Below the pieces are notes generated by a model. That model made no database searches and was not told the origin of the DNA. It worked only from the letters and a program-made list of their open reading frames with translations. Positions 17,666 to 25,973 of a stretch of DNA of 33,800 nt are shown here, piece by piece; position 1 is the first letter of the stretch; every line of letters starts with the position of its first letter. The position numbers and the translations under genes are program-made. Source of the DNA: Nocardia neocaledoniensis (GTDB taxonomy: Bacteria > Actinomycetota > Actinomycetes > Mycobacteriales > Mycobacteriaceae); assembly GCF_029868625.1 (NCBI RefSeq), contig NZ_JARWOJ010000382.1:1-33800 (forward strand), read 5' to 3'.

Positions 17666-20600
17666 CAACACGCGTCGGCGACGGTGGATGTGTCGTCGCG
17701 AGCGCTTCTTCCACGTCGCCTGCCGTCGAGCGCGTCGGCCAGCACCGGCCCGATCGTGCGCAAGGCGCGCTCGCCGGTGATGTCCCAGTGGGTCGCGTCC
17801 ACCGGCACGTCGCGGATGGTCCCGGCGACGAGGTCGCGCCAGGCTCCGGCCGCCCTGCCCTCGCCGCGGTCGTCGCGGTCGGCGGTGAAGAACAGCAGGT
17901 CGCCGTCGAAGACACGGGGGCGGTGGGCCGCCCCGATCACCTGTGTGTGCAGGATCCCGGCGAAGAGCCGGTGCACCCGGTCCTCGGTCAGTTCCTCGAA
18001 GGGGCCGGGCAGGCTCGACACCAGGTTGACCGCATCGGCCGGCGTGAAATCGGTGACCGGAGTGGCGAGTTCGTGTTCGGTGCCGAACTGGCCGAGCAGG
18101 TCGCCCACCGTCACGGGTTCTTCGCCGCGATACCCGACGTCGCCGATGAAGGAATCGAGCATGGCCAGCACCTCCACCCGCTCCCCCAGCTCCCGCAACC
18201 GGACCGCCATGGCGTGCGCGATCACGCCGCCGACGCACCAGCCGAGCAGCCGATACGGTCCGTGGGGCTGGACGGCGCGGATCCTGGTCACGTAGTCGGC
18301 GGCCAGTGCCTCGATCGACTCGGGGTGCGCTTTCTCCTCGGCGATCGACGGCGACTGCAATCCATAGATCGGGCAGGACAGTTCGGCGGACAGACCGGCG
18401 AAGCTCCACGCCAGGCCGACCACCGGGTGCACGCAGAACAGCGGCGCGCCCCGGCCACGTCCGCGCAGCGTGAGCACCGGCGCCAGGGCGGATTCGGCGG
18501 ATCCCTCGGCCACTCGGCGGGCCAGTTCGGCCGGGGTGGGATCGCTGAACAGCCAGGCGAGGGCGACCTCGTTCGACAGTGCGGAACGCAGGCGGGCCAC
18601 CACTCGGGTCGCCACCATCGAGTTGCCACCGAGATCGAAGAAGGAGTCGTCCGCGCCGACCCGGTCGACGCCGAGGAGTTCGGCGAACACCGCCGCGATC
18701 GTCCGCTCGGTCGCGCCCTCGGGCGCTCGATACGCGCGATCGGAGCCGAACTCGGGGGTCGGCAGCGAGGCGAGCGCGAGTTTCCCGTTCGGGGTCAGGG
18801 GCAGGCCGTCGATCACCACGACCGCGGCCGGAACCTGATACTCGGGCAACAGGTTTCGCACCTGTGCGCGCACGGCCGCTCCCGAGATCTCCGCTCCCCG
18901 CGCGGGCACCACATAGCCGACCAGCCGAGGCCCGGTCGCCGGATCGTCGCGCACGACCACGACCGCCGCCGCGACACCGGCGCACTCCAGCAGCGCCACT
19001 TCGACTTCGGCCGGTTCGATCCGATAGCCGCGAATCTTCACCTGGCGGTCCGCACGGCCGAAGTGCTCCAGACCGCCCTCGCGGTTCCAGCGGCCGAGAT
19101 CACCCGAGCGGTACAGGACGCCACCCCTCGCATTCGGATCAGCGACGAATCTGGACGCGGTCAGGCCGGGCCGACGCAGGTAGCCGCGCGTGACCTGGGC
19201 ACCTCCGACGTAGATCTCACCGACGACACCGGTCGGGACGGGGTGCATCCGGTCGTCGAGGATCTGGACGGTGAGCCCGTCGAGCGGCCTGCCGATCGGG
19301 CTGCCCGCCCGGCGATGCTCGCCGTCGGTGATCGTCGCTAGCGTGACGTGCACGGTGGTCTCGGTGATGCCGTACATGTTCACCAGTCGCGGACCGTCGG
19401 CGCCGTGTCGATCCAGCCATGCGGTGAGGCGGCGTGGATCCAGCGGCTCGCCACCGAACACGATGCGGCGCAGGCTCAGTGGGGTGTCCCCCGCCTGTTC
19501 GTCCGCCTCGTCCAGCCCGGCGAACGCCGAGGGTGTCTGGCCGAGCACCGAAACCCTTTCGCGACACAGCAGTTCGCGAAACAGCTCGGGTGAGCGGGCG
19601 GTATCGCGGTCGATCACCACCAGCGCGGCGCCCGTGGTGAGCGCGCCCCACATCTCCCATACCGCGAAATCGAAAGCGGCCGAATGGAACAGGGCCCAGA
19701 CATCGGACGAGCGGGTGGCCAGCGCCCGCCGGGAGCGCTCGAGCAGCGCCACGATCTGACGGTGCTCGACCGCCACGCCCTTGGGTGCACCGGTGGACCC
19801 CGAGGTGTAGATGACGTAGGCGACGTTCTCCGCGCGGGCCGGTGGGCAGTGGGCATGATCGACCGCGCCGCCGACCGCGCGCACGACCGATCCGTCCTCG
19901 ATCACGCACACCGGCCGGGCATCGGCCAGCAGGTAGTCGATCCGCTCGCGCGGCGACTCCGGATCGACGGGCACGTAGGCCGCGCCACTGCGCACCACCG
20001 CGAGGATCGCGACGACCAGGTCCGCCGTTCGCCCGACGAGGACGGCCACGCGGCGCTCCGGACCGGCTCCGGCGGCCACCAGGCGCCGGGCCAGGGCGGC
20101 GCTGCGATCGTCGAGCTCCCGGTAGGTCAGCGTGGTCGACCCGGCGCGCACCGCCACGCCGGACGCGTGCCGGTGAGCGGCGATGTCGAACAGATCGTTC
20201 AGCGTGCGGTGGTCGAGACGATGCGCGGCAGGCAAGGCCGCCGGGCCGGTCGCGTCGGCCAGGTCGATGTCACCGACGGTCACGGCGGGGTCCGCGGCGA
20301 TCGCGCGGGCGATCCGCTCGATGGTGTGGGCGAACAGCTCGATCGTCGGGCGGTCGAACAGGTCGGTCGCGTAGGTGAGCGCCAATGCGATGGTGTCGGC
20401 CGCCGGGTCCGACATCGTGAGCTGGAGATCGAATTTCGCCGGGGTGAGCGAAGTTTCGACGGGCTCGACGACCAGCCCCGCGGCAGTCGTGTCGACGGCG
20501 GCGGTGGCGGTGAGCACCACCTGGAACAGCGGGTGATACGCGCGGGTGCGCGGCGGATCGATCGCCTCGACGACTCGTTCGAACGGCAGATCGGCATTGG

Positions 20601-23340
20601 CCAGCGCGCCCAGGTCGATATCGCGGACGCGCGTGAGCACGGCGGCGAAGGAGTCGGCGGGCTCGACCGTCGCGCGCAGCACGACCATGTTGACGAACAT
20701 GCCGACCAGCTCGTCCAGCTCCGGTCCACCGCGATCGGCCACCGGGGTGCCGATGGCGATATCGGCGCCCGCGCCGGACCGGCACAGTGCCACGGCGAGG
20801 ATCGCGTGCAGCACCATGAACTGGGTCGCGCCGTGCGCCACCGCGGTCCGGCGCAGCGCCGTCGCGAGCTCGGCGTCGAGTTCAACGGTGACCACCGCGC
20901 CCGCGCCCGATGCCACGGCCGGAAGGGGCCGGTCGACGGGGAGGTCGATCCGGGGTGGGAGCCCGGCGAGTCTGGCCCGCCAGTACCGCAGCTGTCCGTC
21001 CAGGTCCGCCGCGCCCGCCCGGTCGGTGAGCCAGTCATGTTGTGCCAGTGCGTAATCGGCGTAGGTGACCGGTAGTGGCTCGAAGTCGGGCGGGCCGCCG
21101 TGTCGCCGAGCCGCGTACGCGGTGAACAGATCCCGCGCCAGCGGGCCGAGCGACCATCCGTCGGCGCTGATGTGGTGGATGATCACCGCCAGTACATGCT
21201 CGTCCTGGCCGGTCGCGAACAGCCGGGCGCGCAGCGGTGGTTCCGATGTGAGATCGAAACCGGCGCGGCCGAATTCGTCCAGCGCGGCGGACAGATCAGC
21301 CGGGTCCACCGGCACCCGATCGAGCGAGCCGCGCGCGCCGTCGATCGGCAGCACACGCTGCACACCCACGCCATCGACCTCGGGATACAGCGTGCGCAGC
21401 GGCTCGTGCCGGTCGATCACGTCATCGAGCGCTCCCCGCAGCGCCGCGACCGACAGCGGGCCACGCACCCGCACGGCGAAGCCGATATTGTCCGCGGGCG
21501 ACCGATGGTCGATCCGGTTCAGCACCCACAGGCGCCGCTGGGCGGGAGCCAACGGCACAACGTCGGGACGTTCGCGGCGGGTCACCGGCGGGCGCGGCGC
21601 CGTCCGCGAGAGGGCGCGGACCGCGGCGGCCAGTCGGGCCACGGTCGGCGCGTCGAAGACGGTGCGTACCGGCACGAGTTTGCCCGTCGCGGCACCGAGG
21701 CGGGCGCCGAGTTGCGCCGCGAGCAGCGAATTCCCGCCGAGCGCGAAGAAGTCGTCGTGCGCGCCGACCGAGGTACCGAGCAGTCCGGCCATGACCGTGC
21801 TCACCAGGCGTTCGACCGGATCGGTCGGCTCGGCGCCGTCACCGACCGCGAACGTGGGCGCGGGCAGGGCGGCCCGGTCGACCTTGCCGACCGGCGTCAA
21901 GGGCAACTCGTCGAGCACGACCACGGCCGCGGGCACGGCGTGGGCGGCGAGCCGCTCGCGCGCGAAGGCCAGCACGCCGGGGACGTCCACGGCGCGCCCC
22001 GGTTCGGCGACCACATAGCTCACCGGAACCAGCGCGCCCGCCGGGTTACGGCAGCCGGTCGTGAGTGCCGACCGGATGTCGTCGTGCGCGGTCAGCATGG
22101 CGTCGATCTCCCCCGGCTCCACTCGGATGCCGAGGACCTTGAGCTGAAAGTCCGTGCGGCCCAGGAACTCCAGCTGCCCGCCCGGATCGGCACGCACGAG
22201 GTCGCCGGTGCGGTACATCCGCGTGCCGGACGGCCCGGCGACGAACCGCGCCGCCGTCGCACCCGGTGCGCGTCGATAGCCACGCGCCACCCCCGGCCCC
22301 GACAGGTACAGCTCGCCGGGCGCGCCGACGGGCACCGGGCGCAGGCGCTCGTCCAGGACCAGTGCCGTCCAGCCGTCGAACACAGCGCCCAGCGCGACCC
22401 GCTCGCCGGCGACCAACCGCCGGGCGGTGACGAAGATCGTCGTCTCCGTGGGACCGTAGCCGTTCACGTACGTGCGGCCCGGCGCCCACCGCGCCACCAG
22501 CGCCGGGTCCGAGGCATCGCCGCCGACGAGCACCCCGCGCAGCGTGGTGTGCCTGCGCGGGTCGAGCGTCGCGAGCACGGCGGGCGTGATGATCGCGTGC
22601 GTCACCGCCTGCCCCACGATCAGCTCGTCGAGTTCGGCGCCGCCGGTGATCTCCGGCGGCACGATCACCAGCGTCCGGCCGTGGGCGAAGGTCAGCAGGA
22701 GTTCGTTGACGAAGAGGTCGAAACCAGGCGAGGCGATCTGCAGGACGCGCGCGTCGTCCAGCGGTCCGAGCGCGGCCGACACTTCGGCGAGCAGGGTGCC
22801 GAGCCCGCGGTGGGTCACCGCGACGGCCTTCGGCGCGCCGGTGGAACCGGAGGTGTAGAGGACGTACGCGAGCTGGTCCGGATGGGTCGGGGCCAGGCGG
22901 TCGGCATCGGTGAGCGGCGCCGGATCGTGCTCGGCGCAGCGGCGCACCAGGTCCTCGTCGTCGAGCACCACCCAGGTGATCCAGCTCGGCAGCCCGGCCA
23001 GCATGGCCCTGGTGGTGATGCCGATCCGGGCGCCCGCCTCGGCCAGCAGGTGCGTGCGGCGGCTCGGCGGCTGCCGCAGGTCGACCGCGAGGACCGCGGC
23101 GCCGGTCGCCGCGACCGCCCACACCGCACGCACCAACTCGACCGACCGCGGCACCGCCACCAGCACCACGGTCTCCGGCCCGGCCCCGCGCGTCACCAGC
23201 TCACGAGCGAGCCGGTGCGACGCGTCGGCGAGCGCCCGGTGAGTCCAGCTCCGCCCGCCGTCCACGACGGCGACGCCGTCCCCGCCCCCGGGGCGATCGA
23301 GGAGCTCACCGAACGTGCCCAGCTGCCGGATCGCGGTCAT
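17665..23340 (-). CDS. Dimodular NRPS, A-PCP-C-A-PCP-TE, with Cys-type thioesterase
   Basis: Complete synthetase of 1891 aa that begins with an adenylation domain, so its first module initiates. A1 is 1-495 (YTSGSTGAPK; code by eye DLNTLGGIFK, not recognised). PCP1 has LGGNS near 537. C is 590-1030 (PAQRRLWVLNRID, HHISADGWS near 720). A2 is 1042-1540 (YTSGSTGAPK near 1176; code DFWGVGMVHK, one pocket position from the usual Thr codes). PCP2 has LGGNS near 1569. TE is 1625-1885, with GWCVGG at the nucleophile elbow: Cys 1702, codon TGC at 18235-18237, where the other NRPS here has GWSFGG. A late His in DATHWD is present. The last A10 motif reads GKLALASL instead of GKLDRKAL but keeps the Lys. 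Predicted product: an X-Thr dipeptide or its cyclised form. No MbtH-like gene is seen nearby. Confidence 0.94.
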   Translation of the reverse strand: MTAIRQLGTFGELLDRPGGGDGVAVVDGGRSWTHRALADASHRLARELVTRGAGPETVVLVAVPRSVELVRAVWAVAATGAAVLAVDLRQPPSRRTHLLAEAGARIGITTRAMLAGLPSWITWVVLDDEDLVRRCAEHDPAPLTDADRLAPTHPDQLAYVLYTSGSTGAPKAVAVTHRGLGTLLAEVSAALGPLDDARVLQIASPGFDLFVNELLLTFAHGRTLVIVPPEITGGAELDELIVGQAVTHAIITPAVLATLDPRRHTTLRGVLVGGDASDPALVARWAPGRTYVNGYGPTETTIFVTARRLVAGERVALGAVFDGWTALVLDERLRPVPVGAPGELYLSGPGVARGYRRAPGATAARFVAGPSGTRMYRTGDLVRADPGGQLEFLGRTDFQLKVLGIRVEPGEIDAMLTAHDDIRSALTTGCRNPAGALVPVSYVVAEPGRAVDVPGVLAFARERLAAHAVPAAVVVLDELPLTPVGKVDRAALPAPTFAVGDGAEPTDPVERLVSTVMAGLLGTSVGAHDDFFALGGNSLLAAQLGARLGAATGKLVPVRTVFDAPTVARLAAAVRALSRTAPRPPVTRRERPDVVPLAPAQRRLWVLNRIDHRSPADNIGFAVRVRGPLSVAALRGALDDVIDRHEPLRTLYPEVDGVGVQRVLPIDGARGSLDRVPVDPADLSAALDEFGRAGFDLTSEPPLRARLFATGQDEHVLAVIIHHISADGWSLGPLARDLFTAYAARRHGGPPDFEPLPVTYADYALAQHDWLTDRAGAADLDGQLRYWRARLAGLPPRIDLPVDRPLPAVASGAGAVVTVELDAELATALRRTAVAHGATQFMVLHAILAVALCRSGAGADIAIGTPVADRGGPELDELVGMFVNMVVLRATVEPADSFAAVLTRVRDIDLGALANADLPFERVVEAIDPPRTRAYHPLFQVVLTATAAVDTTAAGLVVEPVETSLTPAKFDLQLTMSDPAADTIALALTYATDLFDRPTIELFAHTIERIARAIAADPAVTVGDIDLADATGPAALPAAHRLDHRTLNDLFDIAAHRHASGVAVRAGSTTLTYRELDDRSAALARRLVAAGAGPERRVAVLVGRTADLVVAILAVVRSGAAYVPVDPESPRERIDYLLADARPVCVIEDGSVVRAVGGAVDHAHCPPARAENVAYVIYTSGSTGAPKGVAVEHRQIVALLERSRRALATRSSDVWALFHSAAFDFAVWEMWGALTTGAALVVIDRDTARSPELFRELLCRERVSVLGQTPSAFAGLDEADEQAGDTPLSLRRIVFGGEPLDPRRLTAWLDRHGADGPRLVNMYGITETTVHVTLATITDGEHRRAGSPIGRPLDGLTVQILDDRMHPVPTGVVGEIYVGGAQVTRGYLRRPGLTASRFVADPNARGGVLYRSGDLGRWNREGGLEHFGRADRQVKIRGYRIEPAEVEVALLECAGVAAAVVVVRDDPATGPRLVGYVVPARGAEISGAAVRAQVRNLLPEYQVPAAVVVIDGLPLTPNGKLALASLPTPEFGSDRAYRAPEGATERTIAAVFAELLGVDRVGADDSFFDLGGNSMVATRVVARLRSALSNEVALAWLFSDPTPAELARRVAEGSAESALAPVLTLRGRGRGAPLFCVHPVVGLAWSFAGLSAELSCPIYGLQSPSIAEEKAHPESIEALAADYVTRIRAVQPHGPYRLLGWCVGGVIAHAMAVRLRELGERVEVLAMLDSFIGDVGYRGEEPVTVGDLLGQFGTEHELATPVTDFTPADAVNLVSSLPGPFEELTEDRVHRLFAGILHTQVIGAAHRPRVFDGDLLFFTADRDDRGEGRAAGAWRDLVAGTIRDVPVDATHWDITGERALRTIGPVLADALDGRRRGRSARDDTSTVADAC

Positions 23341-23346
23341 CCACCG

Positions 23347-23352
23347 ATTAGA
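23347..23352 (-). promoter_or_regulatory. -10 element of the dimodular NRPS, apparently leaderless
   Basis: On the minus strand TCTAAT is followed by six bases and the ATG at 23340. That leaves no room for a ribosome-binding site and places the transcript start at the start codon. A weak TTCGGA sits 16 nt upstream as a possible -35. The NRPS can thus be transcribed separately from nrdF, which lies 69 bp upstream on the same strand. No iron-box palindrome is visible here. Confidence 0.45.
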
Positions 23353-23409
23353 CCGACAACCGCGTGGTTCCGAAAAGCCCGATTTCCAGGGGCAAACCGA
23401 CGATCCGGG

Positions 23410-24372
23410 TCAGAACTCCCAGTCTTCGTCCTCGGTATTGACCGCCTTGCCGATGACGTAGCTCGAGCCGGAGCCGGAGAAGAAGTCGTGGTTCTCGTCG
23501 GCGTTGGGCGACAGGGCCGACAGGATGGCCGGGTTCACCTCGCACTCGTCCTTCGGGAACAGGCCCTCGTAGCCGAGGTTCATCAGCGCCTTGTTGGCGT
23601 TGTAGCGCAGGAACTTCTTGACGTCCTCGGTGAGGCCGACCTCGTCGTAGAGGTCCTGGGTGTAGTCGACCTCGTTGTCGTAGAGCTCGAAGAGCAGCTC
23701 GAAGGTGTAGTTCTTGAGCTCGTCGCGCTCGGCCTGGGAGACCAGTTCGAGGCCCTTCTGGTACTTGTAGCCGATGTAGTACCCGTGCACGGCCTCGTCG
23801 CGGATGATCAGCCGGATCATGTCGGCGGTGTTGGTGAGCTTGGCCCGCGAGGACCAGTGCATCGGCAGGTAGAAGCCGGAGTAGAACAGGAAACTCTCCA
23901 GCAGCGTGGAGGCCACCTTGCGCTTGAGCGGGTCGTCACCGTTGTAGTACGACAGGACGATCTCGGCCTTGCGCTGCAGGTTGCGGTTCTCCTCCGACCA
24001 GCGGAACGCCTCGTCGATCTCCTTGGTGGAGCACAGCGTGGAAAAGATGGAGCTGTAGCTCTTGGCGTGCACCGACTCCATGAACGCGATGTTGGTGTAC
24101 ACCGCCTCCTCGTGCGGGGTGAGCGCGTCGGGGATCAGCGAGACGGCGCCGACGGTGCCCTGGATGGTGTCCAGCAGCGTCAGGCCGGTGAAGACCCGCA
24201 TGGTGAGCTGCTTCTCGTCGGTGGTCAGGGTGTTCCAGGAGGGGATGTCGTTGGACACCGGCACCTTCTCCGGCAGCCAGAAGTTGCCGGTCAGGCGATC
24301 CCAGACCTCGGCGTCCTTCTCATCGGGCACCCGATTCCAGTTGATGGCATGTACCCGATCGATGAGCTTCAT
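23410..24372 (-). CDS. nrdF: Class Ib ribonucleotide reductase beta subunit
   Basis: Radical-generating small subunit (320 aa) of the aerobic class Ib reductase, which makes deoxyribonucleotides together with NrdE. The dimetal ligands are visible: Asp in LTLLDTIQ, Glu and His in FMESVHAKS, Glu in LLESFLFYSGFYLP, and Glu and His in RDEAVHGYYIGYKYQ. The radical Tyr is in AKSYSSIF. The acidic tail NTEDEDWEF is the NrdE-docking end. Start chosen at MKLIDRVHAINWN (24372) because GGAGG lies just upstream and this is the family's usual beginning. nrdE, nrdH and nrdI are not adjacent, as is common in mycobacteria-like genomes. Confidence 0.97.
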   Translation of the reverse strand: MKLIDRVHAINWNRVPDEKDAEVWDRLTGNFWLPEKVPVSNDIPSWNTLTTDEKQLTMRVFTGLTLLDTIQGTVGAVSLIPDALTPHEEAVYTNIAFMESVHAKSYSSIFSTLCSTKEIDEAFRWSEENRNLQRKAEIVLSYYNGDDPLKRKVASTLLESFLFYSGFYLPMHWSSRAKLTNTADMIRLIIRDEAVHGYYIGYKYQKGLELVSQAERDELKNYTFELLFELYDNEVDYTQDLYDEVGLTEDVKKFLRYNANKALMNLGYEGLFPKDECEVNPAILSALSPNADENHDFFSGSGSSYVIGKAVNTEDEDWEF

Positions 24373-24738
24373 TCCGCCTCCACACCTTTCCGCCAGACCG
24401 TTTACCCGCACCGCCGCCGTGCGCGAGCCCGTTCACCTGAACACTACTCGTAGTGGGTGACAACTCCGGTAAGCACAACAGCTTGTGTTGCGGCGTGGCA
24501 CGTCCGGCCAGTACGACCACACCGACACACCACACACGCGGCCCCTATTGTGCGCCACGACCGCCGCCACGCCACCATCGCATCGCCAGAGATTCGCCAC
24601 ACGCGCGCACCGCCGCCTCGACGGGTGAATCCGGCCACGCACCGGAGTTCCCCGCGCTTTGCATTCCCCGCGTCCGCCCGGCAAACTGCGGCTCGCACGT
24701 CCGGCGCTCGGACAGCGTTCGTCCAGGGGGGATCAGCC
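24373..24738. other. Intergenic region upstream of nrdF and of the first lipoprotein gene
   Basis: This 366-nt divergent gap holds the two NrdR-type boxes (24441-24488) and a perfect palindrome GTTCACCTGAAC (24431-24442) next to them. From 24489 to 24738 I see only CA-rich then GC-rich sequence, with no credible gene, tRNA or terminator. The open frames through it have no ribosome-binding site and no protein-like composition. Confidence 0.5.
24441..24488 (-). promoter_or_regulatory. Tandem NrdR boxes upstream of nrdF
   Basis: Two 16-bp near-palindromes match the NrdR consensus ACACWATATATWGTGT: ACACTACTCGTAGTGG (24441-24456) and GCACAACAGCTTGTGT (24473-24488). Their centres are 32 bp apart, about three helical turns, the spacing expected for cooperative NrdR binding. 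They lie 69-116 bp upstream of the nrdF start. NrdR is the ATP/dATP-sensing repressor of ribonucleotide reductase genes; its own gene is not in the window. Confidence 0.75.
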
Positions 24739-25701
24739 ATGCTTCGCCGCCTCATCGTGGCCGCCGCATCGGTGGTGTTGTCGCTCGGATCGACAGCGTG
24801 CGAGGAACCGCGACCGGTGCCCGTCCGCGTACCGATCGCCTGGAACACCGCGCCGACCACCGACGAGCAGCATCTCGCCGTCATGGCAGCGGCGCGCGCG
24901 ATCGACCCGTGCGCGCTGATTCCACGGGCCACATTGGGCGAGATCGGGACGGTACCGACCGTCGTGGCGAGCGCGCCCGATACCTGTGCCGCCGAACTGA
25001 ACTCCACCGAATTCGGCGCGAAGACCCGGGTGAGCTGGTCGCTGAACCTCGCGCCGGAACCGCTGGAACCGTTCGAGGGGAGCACGCGGACGCAGATCGG
25101 TGACGCCACCGTGTTCGCCGAGCGCCCGCGCGCCGATGCCGAGCCGGGCAGCATGGCCCGGACCTGCATGGCCACGGCCCGCTTCCCCGCAACGATCGGG
25201 CTGTTCGTCCAGGTCAGCACGCCGCTCGCCGACGAGCCGTGCGCGGTCGTCGACACCGTCCTCCCGCGCGCGCTCGAGCTGCTCCGCACCGAACCGGCCG
25301 TGGGCACCTCGCCGGACACCCCGAAAACTCCCCTCGCCGTGGCGGATCCGTGCGCCGTCCTGGCGACCCTCGGCGTCTCGACCCCACTGGCCAAGCGGTT
25401 CCTGCACGCGTGCGTGTTCGAGTACCGTGGCGTCGACATCGACTTGCAGTACGTCTACAACGACAGGGCCCTCGTCGCCGTCGGCGCTCCGATCCTCGTC
25501 GTCAACGGCCACCCCGGCTACGACCTGCGCAGCATCACCGAGACATCCTGGTACGGCGCCATTCTCGGCGCACCTCTCAGCCCGGCGGGGCCCACCTCGT
25601 CGACGGGTCCTAGGGTGCCCGCGGTGAAACTGACGGGCCGCGACCCCGCCGTCCTCCGCGAAGTCCTCGGCCACACCATGGACCTGTTCCCCGCCACCTG
25701 A
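24739..25701 (+). CDS. Six-cysteine lipoprotein, DUF3558-like, paralogue 1
   Basis: Secreted lipoprotein of 320 aa of unknown function. The signal peptide ends in lipobox GSTAC. The mature part has three Cys-pair segments: AIDPCALIPRATLGEIG with DTCAAEL; RTCMATARFP with DEPCAVVD; VADPCAVLATLGVSTPL with HACVFEY. DPCA motifs of this kind are typical of actinobacterial DUF3558-like lipoproteins. Three disulphides are likely but inferred. It ends VLGHTMDLFPAT, an ending shared with the two paralogues downstream. AGGGGGGA at 24725-24732 supports the ATG at 24739; the longer open frame upstream is not protein-like. Confidence 0.82.
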   Translation: MLRRLIVAAASVVLSLGSTACEEPRPVPVRVPIAWNTAPTTDEQHLAVMAAARAIDPCALIPRATLGEIGTVPTVVASAPDTCAAELNSTEFGAKTRVSWSLNLAPEPLEPFEGSTRTQIGDATVFAERPRADAEPGSMARTCMATARFPATIGLFVQVSTPLADEPCAVVDTVLPRALELLRTEPAVGTSPDTPKTPLAVADPCAVLATLGVSTPLAKRFLHACVFEYRGVDIDLQYVYNDRALVAVGAPILVVNGHPGYDLRSITETSWYGAILGAPLSPAGPTSSTGPRVPAVKLTGRDPAVLREVLGHTMDLFPAT

Positions 25702-25810
25702 CCCCCCGAACCGCACGCGGCGCCGCCCCTGCTTCCAAACCACCACGCCGAGCGCGATCGATGGATGCGCGAGCTGACCGCACTGGTCGGTGCCGCCGTG
25801 CCGCGCGGGC

Positions 25811-25957
25811 TTCGTCGCCGTCGTCGGCCCGGAGCTGGCGCCGGGCCCGGCCGGCCTCGGCGGTAACGTGGTTCCGGTGGTCGACGTTTTCGCCGATACC
25901 GAGGATGTCGCGAAAGACGTGATGCGACAGCTTTTGCCGCTGTTCCCCGCGGCCTGA
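25811..25957 (+). pseudogene. 3' remnant of a fourth lipoprotein paralogue
   Basis: These 48 codons plus stop encode FVAVVGPELAPGPAGLGG, then VVDVFADTEDVAKDVMRQ and LLPLFPAA. This closely matches the last ~48 residues of the neighbouring lipoproteins, for example AVGPELPTESTAFGTRLP, VEVTAATDDVARDVM and LAIFPQS in the third paralogue. In frame upstream there is a stop at 25775-25777, no start codon with a ribosome-binding site, no signal peptide and no Cys motifs. The gene has lost its first ~270 codons. The next paralogue starts 16 bp later, so the remnant was once part of the same operon. From 25702 to 25810 nothing else is recognisable. Confidence 0.72.
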
Positions 25958-25973
25958 TCCGAAGGGACCCGCC

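Noticed and set aside
23372..23393. Intrinsic terminator between nrdF and the NRPS
   Set aside because: GCCC...GGGC followed by TTTT gives only a 4-5 bp stem, too weak to call.
24431..24442. LexA/SOS box (GTTCACCTGAAC)
   Set aside because: The actinobacterial SOS box has GAAC first and GTTC second. Here the order is reversed, so it is only a palindrome next to the NrdR boxes.
21100..24453. 1117-codon open frame on the plus strand across the second NRPS and nrdF
   Set aside because: It runs antisense through two well-supported genes and has no recognisable motif.
24457..24738. N-terminal extension of the first lipoprotein
   Set aside because: The upstream in-frame sequence is Thr/His/Arg/Pro-rich and would destroy the lipoprotein signal peptide; ATG 24739 has a good ribosome-binding site.
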